Source: JAKFWF01 sp963732635
GTDB taxonomy: Bacteria > Pseudomonadota > Alphaproteobacteria > Rhizobiales > Hyphomicrobiaceae
Reading direction: 5' to 3'
Assembly: GCA_963732635.1 (NCBI GenBank)
Contig: CAVTAL010000012.1
Span: 1 to 64,000, forward strand
Length of the DNA: 64,000 bases
The notes under the pieces were generated by a model. That model had not been told where the DNA came from, ran no database searches, and saw only the letters and a list, made by a program, of their open reading frames with translations. Positions 46,067 through 55,159 of this stretch are shown piece after piece; within the stretch, counting starts at the first letter, position 1; each line of letters opens with the position of its first letter. A program made the translations under genes and the position numbers.

Positions 46067-48181
46067 CTATGCTGCCCTGAACAGCCGGATCGCTTCGTCG
46101 CATTCGAACAGGTAGAGCAGCGTGCGCACCGCCTGGCCGCGCGGGCTCAACAGCTTCGGGTCGCGCGACAGGATCAAGGCCGCGTCGTCGCGGGCGGCGG
46201 CCAGCAGGTCGGCATAGCCAGGTACATCGGCAACACGGAATTCCGGTAGTCCCGACTGCCGCGCGCCCATTACCTCGCCGCCTCCGCGCAATTCGAGATC
46301 TTTCTCGGCAATGAGGAACCCGTCCTCGGTATCGCGCATCATCATTAGGCGGGACCCGGCTGTCTCGCCGAGCGGCGCCTTGTACAGGAGGACGCAGAAC
46401 GACTGCCGGCTGCCGCGCCCGACCCGGCCACGCAACTGATGCAGCTGGGCGAGGCCGAAGCGCTCGGCATGTTCGATCACCATGATCGATGCATTGGGGA
46501 CGTTGACGCCGACCTCGATCACCGTCGTCGACACCAGGATCTTGAGTTCGTTGGCGGTGAAGGCCGCCATTACCGCGTCCTTGGCGGTGCCGCTCATGGC
46601 GCCATGCAACAGGCCGACGGCCGAGCCGAAGATCTGGCCGAGGTGGGCGGCGCGCTCCTCGGCGGCGGCGAGTTCGGACACGTCCGAGCTTTCGATCAGC
46701 GGGCAGACCCAGTAGATCTGCGCGCCTTCCGAGACGGCGCGGCGCAGGCCGTCGGTGACCTGCTCCAATCGGTCGAGCGACACCAGCGTGGTCTGCACCG
46801 GTTTACGGCCAGCGGGCTTCTCGGTCAGGCGCGACACGTCGAGATCGCCGTAGTGGGTCATCAGCAGTGTGCGCGGAATTGGCGTCGCGGTCATGACAAG
46901 TACATTGGCGCCGCCGTCGCCGCCCTTGGTTTGCAGTGCGAGGCGCTGGTGCACGCCGAACCGATGCTGCTCGTCGATCACCGCGAAGGCGAGATCCTTG
47001 AACACGACGTCGTCCTGGAACAATGCGTGCGTGCCGATCAGGATATCGATCTCGCCGGAGGCCAAGCGTTCCAGCACTTGTCTGCGCGGCCGGCCCTTCT
47101 CGCGACCCGTGAGCAGGCCCAAACGCAGGCCAGCCTTCTCGGCCAGCGGCGCGATCGTGTCGGCGTGTTGACGGGCGAGTACCTCGGTCGGGGCCATCAG
47201 CGCTGCCTGCGCGCCAGCCTCGACCGCGACCGCCATCGCCATCAAGGCGACCACCGTCTTGCCTGAACCGACGTCGCCTTGAAGCAAACGAAGCATTCGA
47301 TTTGGCGCGGCCATGTCGCGTTCGATCTCGGCCAGCGCCTCACGTTGTGAATTCGTCAGCGCGAACGGTAGCGCCTCCATGATTTTGGCCCGCAACCGGC
47401 CATCGCCGGTGACCGGTCGGCCGCGTTGCGCCTTGTAGCTCTGCCGCACCAGGGCGAGAGCCAATTGCCCGGCCAGCAGTTCGTCATAGGCGAGGCGCTG
47501 CCAGGCGGGGGAGGCCGGCGAGATATCGGCGGCATCAGTCGGCCGGTGCAACGACTGCAGGGCGGCTTGCGCGCCCGGCCAGCCGCGCGCCGAGAGCCAA
47601 GCCGCGTCTTGCCATTCGGCCATTGGCGGTACCCGGTCGACCGCCTGCCGGATTGCCTTGAGCAGCACCTTGCCCGACAGACCGGCGGTGAGGCCATAGA
47701 CCGGCTCCAGCATCGGCAGTTCGTCACGTTTTTCAGGAGCGACAACGTAATCCGGGTGCGTCATCTGCAGTTTGTCGCCGTAGGCCTCGACGCGCCCGGA
47801 GATGAATCGAATGCTGCCTTCCGGCAGTAGATTTTCGATGTACTTGCGCTCGGCGCGGAAGAACACGAGGTCGAGGGCGCCGGTGTCATCCTCGGTGGCG
47901 ATTTTGTAGGGCGCCTTGTTGTTGCCACGCGGCGGTGGCCGATGCTTGAGGATGCGCACCTCGAACGTTGCGATCGTGCCCGGCGTGGCCCCGGCGACGG
48001 TCGGCTGGGCGCGACGGTCAATGACGCCCGTCGGCGTGTGCCAGATGAGGTCGATCACGCGTGGCTCGGTAGTGCCCGGCTGCAACCGCACTGCTTTCTT
48101 CAACAGCGCAATCAGCCGCGGCCCGATCCCGGCCAGCGACTGCGCCGACGCAAACAGTGGTGTGAAGATGTCTGGGCGCAT
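46067..48181 (-). CDS. recG: ATP-dependent DNA helicase RecG
   Basis: A 704-residue superfamily 2 helicase that reverses stalled forks and branch-migrates Holliday junctions. The N-terminal wedge/OB domain (residues 1-250) has LLPEGSIRFISGRVEAYGDK. Walker A is LLQGDVGSGKTVVA, the DEAH-like box DEQHRFGVHQR, motif III VMTATPIPRTL, and motif VI QLRGRVGRGSRQSFC. The length is standard. It is opposite in orientation to sdhE-mfd, an arrangement common in Rhizobiales. Confidence 0.97.
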   Translation of the reverse strand: MRPDIFTPLFASAQSLAGIGPRLIALLKKAVRLQPGTTEPRVIDLIWHTPTGVIDRRAQPTVAGATPGTIATFEVRILKHRPPPRGNNKAPYKIATEDDTGALDLVFFRAERKYIENLLPEGSIRFISGRVEAYGDKLQMTHPDYVVAPEKRDELPMLEPVYGLTAGLSGKVLLKAIRQAVDRVPPMAEWQDAAWLSARGWPGAQAALQSLHRPTDAADISPASPAWQRLAYDELLAGQLALALVRQSYKAQRGRPVTGDGRLRAKIMEALPFALTNSQREALAEIERDMAAPNRMLRLLQGDVGSGKTVVALMAMAVAVEAGAQAALMAPTEVLARQHADTIAPLAEKAGLRLGLLTGREKGRPRRQVLERLASGEIDILIGTHALFQDDVVFKDLAFAVIDEQHRFGVHQRLALQTKGGDGGANVLVMTATPIPRTLLMTHYGDLDVSRLTEKPAGRKPVQTTLVSLDRLEQVTDGLRRAVSEGAQIYWVCPLIESSDVSELAAAEERAAHLGQIFGSAVGLLHGAMSGTAKDAVMAAFTANELKILVSTTVIEVGVNVPNASIMVIEHAERFGLAQLHQLRGRVGRGSRQSFCVLLYKAPLGETAGSRLMMMRDTEDGFLIAEKDLELRGGGEVMGARQSGLPEFRVADVPGYADLLAAARDDAALILSRDPKLLSPRGQAVRTLLYLFECDEAIRLFRAA

Positions 48182-48253
48182 GCGATCGTTGTGAGTGGGT
48201 TCTGACAGAGGTGTCTAGGGCGATCGAGTTCGCGAACCAACTACATTGAAGGT

Positions 48254-48348
48254 GTCATCCCGGGGCTTGTCCGCGGGACCCATGGAGCAGCATACTCGAA
48301 CAACTGGGGGGTGGCACAATAGGTTCTGGGAACAAATGCCGGGATGAC
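48254..48348. repeat. Palindromic intergenic repeat between recG and acnX
   Basis: GTCATCCCGG (48254-48263) and CCGGGATGAC (48339-48348) are perfect 10-base arms around 75 bases. The left arm runs on as GGCTTGTCCGCGGGACCCATG, the typical wording of a family of palindromes dispersed in rhizobial intergenic DNA. The element occupies most of the 220-base gap between the two genes. Confidence 0.7.
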
Positions 48349-48402
48349 TGGCGGCGGTGGAGCCTGCCGCTGACGAGACGCGTGGTGGCGCGTGCCGACA
48401 AC

Positions 48403-50067
48403 TCACAGCCAGGCGGGGAGTTGGTCGCGTGCGCGGCCGGTGCGCAGGGCTTCGGCGCAATCGGCGAGGCTGCCGAAGCGCACGCCGCGTCCTGACAGGC
48501 CCGGCGCGTAATGCGCATATTTGCCCGAATTGGTCATCAGCGTGCGTGCAGAAGGCGGAAACACCGGCTCCGTGATGGAGCACCAGCACAGGTCTAGCAC
48601 GACGCGAATGCCGGCGGCTTCCAGCCGCGCCAGCACACCTTCTGCGCGGGCCGCGGCAGCGGTGTCGCGGCCGAGGGTGACGATGCCTGTCACCCCGGCG
48701 GCGCAATGATGACCGTCCACCAGCAGCGCCAGCGCCCGGCATTCGTCCAGCGAAAAATGCGGGCTGCCGAATGCCACCAGATCGATCTCGGCGGGCGCGG
48801 CATTGAGTTTGCGCCACGTCTGCGCGAAGTCGGACCGCGAGATACGCGCACGATCCGCATCGGGCGCCACGGCGCCGGCTTCCGGTGTGATGCCGGCGAT
48901 GTGCAACATCGGCGCCGAAGAGGTGGTTCCGAACGCCGCGCACAGTGCTTTCAGGTCATCCGGACTAGGAGCGAGGCCTTCGATCCCGTTTAACAGCGGG
49001 ATACGGTCGGGCGCTGCGAGACCGGCGAGATAGCCGAGCATGGGCCAGAAGGCATCGTCGTGGTTGGCCGTCGGCTCGACCGCGATGATGCGACGGGCTC
49101 GCCGGTTGTCATCGACATAGACACCTGCCAGTGGCGCGCGGCCGGTCAATGCAATGCACAGGTCGAGGAAATCGGCGTGTTTGGGCGTGCGTGCGCCGAG
49201 CACGCTATTTGCATAGATGACCGCGTTCAATTCCGCCCACGCGATTGTCTCCCCCTGTGCCGGCGCGCTGTCCAGCAGATAGGGCGCGCAGGTGAAGCTG
49301 GCACGGGCACCCATTTCGACATAGGCATCGGCAAGCGCGCTTGCCGGTCCGCCAAAGCTGGCCGGAACCCCCTGTCGACGCCAGTTGGCGTGGTCGACCG
49401 AGATCGCATTCATGGTGGTGGGCACGCGCACCCGAGCGCCCTGATCGGCGAAGTATCTGGCGAACCGCAGGAACGCTGCTGCGGCATAGATGCATCCGTC
49501 GATGTGCACCTGCGCGACGTCGACGAGTCGGCTGGCGCCCTGGATCGCGGCGACGGCACAGATGATCTGCATCGCGGTCTGGGCTGCGGACCCTGCGCGC
49601 CCATCGAGCATCGCGCTGTCGGAAGGCGTCAGTTCGAGATCGGCGCCCGGCATCCCGGACAAGCCGATGCAGAGACCAGGACCGCGGATTTGGTCGTCGT
49701 CGATCGAGACCTCGCGGGCTACGGAAACGGCGGCGAATTTCGCTGGCGCCAGGCGCAGGACTGGAAGCGTCTTGCCGAACACGTCGCGGGCCACGAGCGC
49801 GCCCAGGGTCGCGACCTCCTCGGGCTCGCTGAACACCAGGGCCGCTGGGGCATGGCCATTCTGAATCAACTCGAGCAGCACGCCGCTGCCTGTACATGAT
49901 CCCCGCGTCGTCGGCATCACCAGCACAGCGCCGCGGACGCATTGACCGTGCAAGGGGTGATGTGCGTCGATAACGCGTCCGCTGCTCGGGTCGATGCCGC
50001 CCCAGAAGCTCAAACCCTCGGTGGTCGCCAAGACTGGCCCGGTGGCGGTGCCTGCAACAATCTTCAT
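48403..50067 (-). CDS. Aconitase X (fused DUF126-DUF521), probable hydroxyproline dehydratase type
   Basis: A 554-residue fusion of the small swivel domain (residues 1-130, with GSCTGSGVLLELI) and the large aconitase X catalytic domain (about 150-540). The large domain has CIGLSGMPGADLELTPSD, VAQVHIDGC, VPTTMNAISVDH, ELNAVIYANSVLGARTPKH and GLSGRGVRFGSLADCAE near the end. Family members include cis-3-hydroxy-L-proline dehydratases in bacteria and mevalonate 5-phosphate dehydratase in archaea. Neither a proline racemase nor a transporter is near, so the substrate is uncertain. Start ATG 50067. Confidence 0.88.
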   Translation of the reverse strand: MKIVAGTATGPVLATTEGLSFWGGIDPSSGRVIDAHHPLHGQCVRGAVLVMPTTRGSCTGSGVLLELIQNGHAPAALVFSEPEEVATLGALVARDVFGKTLPVLRLAPAKFAAVSVAREVSIDDDQIRGPGLCIGLSGMPGADLELTPSDSAMLDGRAGSAAQTAMQIICAVAAIQGASRLVDVAQVHIDGCIYAAAAFLRFARYFADQGARVRVPTTMNAISVDHANWRRQGVPASFGGPASALADAYVEMGARASFTCAPYLLDSAPAQGETIAWAELNAVIYANSVLGARTPKHADFLDLCIALTGRAPLAGVYVDDNRRARRIIAVEPTANHDDAFWPMLGYLAGLAAPDRIPLLNGIEGLAPSPDDLKALCAAFGTTSSAPMLHIAGITPEAGAVAPDADRARISRSDFAQTWRKLNAAPAEIDLVAFGSPHFSLDECRALALLVDGHHCAAGVTGIVTLGRDTAAAARAEGVLARLEAAGIRVVLDLCWCSITEPVFPPSARTLMTNSGKYAHYAPGLSGRGVRFGSLADCAEALRTGRARDQLPAWL

Positions 50068-50272
50068 TCCCAACGGGACACCTCTCGACGTATTCAGGAA
50101 GCTGCGGCACTATCGATCGCTCCCCCGGCACAATCAAGCCAGTCCCCACCCTTTGCACCTCCAGACATCGGCGCTATATCAAACCTCGTGCCGCCATCAC
50201 GGCGCGTCGACCGGGGTCTTTTTCGGGGCCGTCCGGGCAAATTGCGTTTTGCGAGCCAGGAACTCTTGATCC

Positions 50273-50548
50273 ATGTCTGACGAACCCGATGCCCGCCGCC
50301 GCCGCGCTGGCTTTCGCGCCAATCATCGCGGCACCAAGGAGATGGACTGGCTGCTCGGCAAATTCGCTGACGCCAAGCTTGCCGGCATGAGCGACTTGGA
50401 TCTCGCACTGTTCGAGAAGCTCATTCAACTCCCCGATCCCGACCTGCAGACCTGGATTCTGGAACCGGCGCCGATGGCTGGGACTGAATTTGCTGCTCTA
50501 TTGGCCGAACTACGCACTTTCCACAACCTCGACCAGCCGGTCGCCTGA
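50273..50548 (+). CDS. sdhE: Succinate dehydrogenase flavinylation factor SdhE
   Basis: A 91-residue SdhE (DUF339) that helps attach FAD to SdhA. The signature RGTKEMDWLLGKF (RGxxExD) is near residue 20, followed by the helical bundle DLALFEKLIQLPDPDLQTWI. It is 17 bases upstream of mfd and probably co-transcribed with it, although the functions differ. Confidence 0.93.
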   Translation: MSDEPDARRRRAGFRANHRGTKEMDWLLGKFADAKLAGMSDLDLALFEKLIQLPDPDLQTWILEPAPMAGTEFAALLAELRTFHNLDQPVA

Positions 50549-50565
50549 ACGGCACTCACAAGCAC

Positions 50566-53500
50566 ATGAACGACGTTGCGGTTCACCCGAACGAAATGAC
50601 GCTGGCCGGCGTGCCGGAAGGACTGGACGCACTGGTGCTCGCGCAACTGGCGCGTGAGGCTGGTAGCGCCGCCGCGCCCGGTATTATACTGCATGTCGCC
50701 CGTGATGATCGCCGGCTTGATGCGCTCGAAACCGCGCTCGGCTTTTTCGCGCCGAACCAGCGTGTGATCTCGGTGCCGGCGTGGGACACCGTGCCCTACG
50801 ATCGCGTTGGCCCGAATGCCGAGATCACCGCCAAGCGCATCACGTCGATGGCCAAGCTCGTGATGGGCGGCCGCAAGGAACCGACGATCGTGTTGACCAC
50901 GGTCAACGCGATGCTGCAGAAATTGCCGCCGCGCGCCTTCATCCGCCAGTCGCTGCGGCCGATGGCGGCCGGCCAGCGTATCGACCTCAACCGGCTGATC
51001 CAGCGTCTGACCGCCGCTGGCTTCGTGCGCACGGGGCAGGTAATGGAGCCCGGCGAGTTCGCGGTGCGCGGCGGCATTCTAGACCTCTACCCGCCGGGAC
51101 GTTTGAGCCCGGTGCGCCTCGACTTCTTCGGCGACACGTTGGAAAGCATCAAGTCGTTCGACGCCGAGACGCAGCGCACTTCGAAGGTGGTGCAGAAGCT
51201 CGTCTTGATGCCGATCAGCGAGGTCGCCTTTGGCGCGGAAGGCGAAAAGCTGTTCCGGGCCGGCTATGTCGAACTGTTCGGCGGCAACACCGGCGAAGAC
51301 CCGCTCTATCAGGCGGTCAGCGCGGGCAGCCGTTACCCCGGTGTCGAGCACTGGCTGCCACTGTTCCACGACAAGCTGGAATCGCTGTTCGACTACGTCG
51401 CCGGCAGCGATATCTCGTTCGACCAGGGCGCCGACGAGCAGATGCGGCGACGCTTCGAGCAGATCAAGGAGCATTACGAGGCACGGCTTGAAGGGCTCGA
51501 GCAGTCGAAATTCGGTGCCGCGCCATACAAGCCAGTGCCGCCCGACCGCATGTTCCTCGACGGCGCCGACTGGAAGGCCGCGCTCGAAGTCATGAACGTG
51601 CGCCGGTTCTCGGCTTTCGAGCATCCGGCCGGACCCAGCATCCGCAGCTACAACGGCCGCGCGGCGCGCACGTTCTCGATGGAGCGCACGACCGATGGCG
51701 CCGATCTGTTCGGTTCCGTGGTTGCGCACATCCGGGCGCTTATCGAACAGAAAAAGCGGGTGATGATTGCCGCCTGGACGCCGGGGGCGCGAGAGCGCCT
51801 CGGTACTTTGCTCGCCGACCATGGCTTCAAGGACGTGCGCAAGGTCGATACCTACGCCGACGCGCTGGGTCTGCCCGGAAATCTGCCCGCGATGTGCGTG
51901 CTGGGTCTCGAACACGGCTTCGAGACGCCCGAAATGGTGGTGATTGCCGAGCAGGACATTCTCGGCGATCGTCTGGTGCGCGCCCGCCGCAAGCCGCGCA
52001 AGGCTGCCGACGTCATCACCCAGGCGACGAGCCTGGGACCAGGCGACCTCGTCGTCCACGCCGACCACGGCATTGGCCGTTTCGAAGGCCTGAAGACGAT
52101 CACCGCGCTCGGTGCGCCGCATGACTGCCTCGAACTGATTTATGCCGGTGGCGATAAGCTCTACCTGCCGGTTGAGAACATCGAGCTTTTGTCGCGGTTC
52201 GGCGCCGAGAGTGAAGGGGCGCAACTCGACAAGCTCGGCGGTGCGGCTTGGCAATCGCGCAAGGCCCGAATGCAGAAGCGGCTGCGCGAACTCGCCGCCG
52301 AACTGATCAAGATCGCAGCCCTCAGGCAGTTGAAGGAAGCACCCGCGCTTACCCCCCCGGCCGGCGCCTTCGACGAATTCATAGCCCGCTTCCCCTACGA
52401 GGAGACCGAGGACCAGCAGGCCAGCATTGATGCCGTGATCGATGATCTAGGCACTGGCCGTCCAATGGACCGCTTGATCTGCGGCGACGTCGGCTTCGGC
52501 AAGACCGAAGTGGCATTGCGCGCCGCGTTTGTTGCGGCGATGGCCGGATTGCAGGTGGCCGTCGTGGTGCCAACGACGCTGCTGGCGCGGCAGCATTACA
52601 AAACCTTCTCGCAACGCTTCCATGGCCTGCCGGTGAAGGTGGTGCAAGCGTCTCGCCTCGTAAGCGCGAAAGACCTCGCCGACGTTAGACAAGGCCTCGC
52701 GTCGGGCGTTGTTGACATTGTCGTTGGCACGCATGCGCTGCTGTCGAAGTCGATCGAGTTCGCCCGACTTGGCTTGCTGATCATCGACGAGGAACAGCAC
52801 TTCGGCGTCCAGCACAAGGAGCGACTGAAGCAGTTGAAGGAAGACGTGCACGTCCTCACCCTTTCGGCGACGCCGATCCCGCGCACCTTGCAGCTCGCCT
52901 TGTCGGGCGTGCGCGAGTTGTCGCTGATCACCACGCCGCCGGTCGATCGCCTCGCGGTGCGTACCTACATTTCGCCGTTCGATCCGGTGATCCTGCGCGA
53001 GGCCATGCGGCGCGAGCGCTATCGCGGCGGTCAGACGTTCTATGTGGCGCCGCGCATTGCAGACCTCGATGAGATCGCCGAGTTTCTGGCCGAGGCGGTG
53101 CCGGAGCTTCGCGTCGCCCGAGCCCACGGCCAGCTGACGCCGACCGAGCTCGAAGACATCATGACGGCGTTCTACGAAGGCCAATACGACGTGCTGCTAT
53201 CGACTGCGATCGTCGAGTCGGGCCTCGACGTGCCCAATGCCAACACCATGATCGTGCATCGCGCCGACATGTTCGGCTTGGCCCAGCTCTACCAGTTGCG
53301 CGGCCGTGTCGGGCGCTCGAAGACGCGCGCCTATGCCTACTTCACGACGCCACCCGGCAAGGCAATGACCGAGATGGCCGAGAAGCGCCTCAAGGTGCTG
53401 CAGTCGCTCGACACACTCGGCGCCGGCTTCTCGTTGGCAAGTCACGATCTGGATATCCGTGGTGGTGGCAACCTGCTCGGCGAGGAGCAGTCGGGCCACA

Positions 53501-54057
53501 TCCGCGAAGTTGGCTTCGAACTCTATCAACAGATGCTGGAAGAAGCCGTTGCGAGCCTCAAGGGCGGCGATCTGGGCTCGCCCCAGGACCAGTGGAGCCC
53601 GCAGATCTCGCTCGGACTGCCGGTGCTGATCCCGGAAACCTACGTCGCTGACCTGCCGCTGCGGCTCGGGCTCTACCGGCGGCTGTCATCGCTGGCAACG
53701 CGACCTGAGATCGACGACTTCGGTATCGAGTTGGTCGATCGCTTCGGGCCGCGTCCCGAGGAGGTCGATGCGCTGCTCGACGTCATGGAGGTGAAGGGGT
53801 TGTGCCGGCAGGCCGGCATCCAGCAGATCGATGCGGGTCACAAAGGCTGCGTGCTGCAGTTTCGCGGCAACAAGTTCGCCAACCCGGAAGGCCTCATTGC
53901 CTACATGCAGAAATCGGGCGGCCGGGTAAAAATGCAGACCGATCACAAGCTGGTATTCAAGGCGGATTGGGACCTGCCCGAAGCGCGCCTCAAGGGTGTG
54001 CGCGAACTCGTCACCAAGATTGCGGGATTGGTGGCAGTGGCGAAGAAGGCGGCTTGA
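50566..54057 (+). CDS. mfd: Transcription-repair coupling factor Mfd
   Basis: A 1163-residue translocase that removes stalled RNA polymerase and recruits UvrA. The N-terminal UvrB-like part (EPGEFAVRGGILDLYPPG), the RNAP-interaction domain (GDLVVHADHGIGRFEGL), Walker A ICGDVGFGKTEVA, the DEEQ box DEEQHFGVQHKER, LSATPIPRTL, and QLRGRVGRSKTRAYAY are in order, then the UvrA-binding C-terminus. Length is normal. It follows sdhE closely. Confidence 0.97.
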   Translation: MNDVAVHPNEMTLAGVPEGLDALVLAQLAREAGSAAAPGIILHVARDDRRLDALETALGFFAPNQRVISVPAWDTVPYDRVGPNAEITAKRITSMAKLVMGGRKEPTIVLTTVNAMLQKLPPRAFIRQSLRPMAAGQRIDLNRLIQRLTAAGFVRTGQVMEPGEFAVRGGILDLYPPGRLSPVRLDFFGDTLESIKSFDAETQRTSKVVQKLVLMPISEVAFGAEGEKLFRAGYVELFGGNTGEDPLYQAVSAGSRYPGVEHWLPLFHDKLESLFDYVAGSDISFDQGADEQMRRRFEQIKEHYEARLEGLEQSKFGAAPYKPVPPDRMFLDGADWKAALEVMNVRRFSAFEHPAGPSIRSYNGRAARTFSMERTTDGADLFGSVVAHIRALIEQKKRVMIAAWTPGARERLGTLLADHGFKDVRKVDTYADALGLPGNLPAMCVLGLEHGFETPEMVVIAEQDILGDRLVRARRKPRKAADVITQATSLGPGDLVVHADHGIGRFEGLKTITALGAPHDCLELIYAGGDKLYLPVENIELLSRFGAESEGAQLDKLGGAAWQSRKARMQKRLRELAAELIKIAALRQLKEAPALTPPAGAFDEFIARFPYEETEDQQASIDAVIDDLGTGRPMDRLICGDVGFGKTEVALRAAFVAAMAGLQVAVVVPTTLLARQHYKTFSQRFHGLPVKVVQASRLVSAKDLADVRQGLASGVVDIVVGTHALLSKSIEFARLGLLIIDEEQHFGVQHKERLKQLKEDVHVLTLSATPIPRTLQLALSGVRELSLITTPPVDRLAVRTYISPFDPVILREAMRRERYRGGQTFYVAPRIADLDEIAEFLAEAVPELRVARAHGQLTPTELEDIMTAFYEGQYDVLLSTAIVESGLDVPNANTMIVHRADMFGLAQLYQLRGRVGRSKTRAYAYFTTPPGKAMTEMAEKRLKVLQSLDTLGAGFSLASHDLDIRGGGNLLGEEQSGHIREVGFELYQQMLEEAVASLKGGDLGSPQDQWSPQISLGLPVLIPETYVADLPLRLGLYRRLSSLATRPEIDDFGIELVDRFGPRPEEVDALLDVMEVKGLCRQAGIQQIDAGHKGCVLQFRGNKFANPEGLIAYMQKSGGRVKMQTDHKLVFKADWDLPEARLKGVRELVTKIAGLVAVAKKAA

Positions 54058-54100
54058 GCCGACAATTGCTCAGGCGCCGCAGATTGGGGTGAGCGATCTC

Positions 54101-54172
54101 GCGAAGCCCAACACTTCACGAACGGTGGTTGCCAAGTTGGGCTTCGCAGACCGGTTTGATCCAACCTACGAG
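54101..54172. repeat. Palindromic repeat related to the one at 31552
   Basis: GCGAAGCCCAAC (54101-54112) and GTTGGGCTTCGC (54136-54147) are perfect 12-base arms with a 23-base loop, and CCAACCTACG (54161-54170) lies just right. The GTTGGG and CCAACCTACG words are shared with the element between proS and lolC. It sits between the convergent mfd and ialB genes and could terminate both. Confidence 0.7.
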
Positions 54173-54191
54173 CACTCGATGCGCGACACGT

Positions 54192-54758
54192 CTACTTCAG
54201 CGCCGCCAGCGCTTGCGCGAAGCCGTTGAGTGAAATCGGGATGCCGATGCCGGCTTCTTGCGTTTGGAAGATGATGAAGATCGCGTTCTTGCCGGTCTTG
54301 AGCTGGTCGACGAGCTTGTCCTCGGCAACGACTTGGGCATAGCAGGCGAAGTTGTGGCAACGCAGGAATGGCGCGTGGCCGACGTCCTTGTCGTCGATCT
54401 TGAGGCCGAGGCCCGGCGGCAGCAGCACGCCGAGTGGCGCGAACACGCGCAATACCCGCTCGCCGGTCGAGAATTTCTGGAAATAGACGGTGAGGCCGAC
54501 GTTGTTGCGGTCTTCGGCGGTGACACTCTGCACCAGGGCACAGGTTTCTAGTTTGGAGCCGGCAGCTGGCGGCTTGCATACAACTTGCCAGTCGCCATGC
54601 TGGGCCTTGATGGTGCCGTCGGGCGCCGCCGAGTTGGCCTGGTTCTGCGCCTGGGCTGGCGATATGGCGGCAATGCCCAGCATTGCCAGGGTGGCGAGAT
54701 TGATCGCGGCCTGTCGCAACCGTGCGAGGTTCCCGACAGCAAAAGTGAAATGACCCAC
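54192..54758 (-). CDS. ialB: Invasion-associated locus B (IalB) family protein
   Basis: A 188-residue exported protein. A hydrophobic signal (AAINLATLAMLGIAAISPAQA) ends near residue 38; the mature part has the IalB/DUF1176-like landmarks GDWQVVCK, CALVQSVTAEDRNNVGLTVY, LLPPGLGLKIDDKD, and C-x-FAC in RCHNFACYAQ. Bartonella IalB promotes erythrocyte entry, but the family is common in free-living Rhizobiales and its role there is unclear. GTG 54758 is chosen because GGGAGG lies nine bases upstream. Confidence 0.88.
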   Translation of the reverse strand: MGHFTFAVGNLARLRQAAINLATLAMLGIAAISPAQAQNQANSAAPDGTIKAQHGDWQVVCKPPAAGSKLETCALVQSVTAEDRNNVGLTVYFQKFSTGERVLRVFAPLGVLLPPGLGLKIDDKDVGHAPFLRCHNFACYAQVVAEDKLVDQLKTGKNAIFIIFQTQEAGIGIPISLNGFAQALAALK

Positions 54759-55159
54759 GTCGCTCAACCTCCCGCCAAATCAGCGCGCACCCGTTCTGTC
54801 GAAATAGCACTGAACGCGATGTCATTGGCGCGACAATTCCGGCTGAAATGGGACCTGGGCCGGCAACATGGCGCGGCGGCGTCGGATGAGCACACGGCTG
54901 GCCCTGCGCAACACAACGCCTCAGCCCGCAACGCCACCCTCGCGGCTGGCACGTAAAAAACGGCCAAAAACAGGCTAGGCGAATGGCTGGGGAACGGGCA
55001 TAGACTGTCGCTGCGCGTAGATTTGCCGCAGGTAGACGTGCACGGAGTTGACTTGAGTCAAATTGGTCGCTTGTGTTCTTTGCACAAGTGGCGGATTTGG
55101 CAAAAAAATTGGCAATGCGTTTTCACCGCCGTGTGAGCGAACGCAACTGGAGTGCTTGA
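54759..55159. other. Divergent intergenic region ialB / coxB
   Basis: About 400 bases with no gene I can support. The right third looks less GC-rich and carries the FNR/FixK-like palindrome at 55048 and a second short inverted repeat CTTGTG (55070-55075) / CACAAG (55083-55088). Confidence 0.5.
55048..55061 (+). promoter_or_regulatory. FNR/FixK-like palindrome upstream of coxB
   Basis: TTGACTTGAGTCAA has perfect TTGAC/GTCAA half sites with a four-base spacer, close to the FNR/FixK consensus TTGAT-N4-ATCAA. It lies 98 bases before the coxB ATG. It could alternatively be read as a -35 element. The link to a CRP/FNR-type regulator is inference. Confidence 0.5.
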
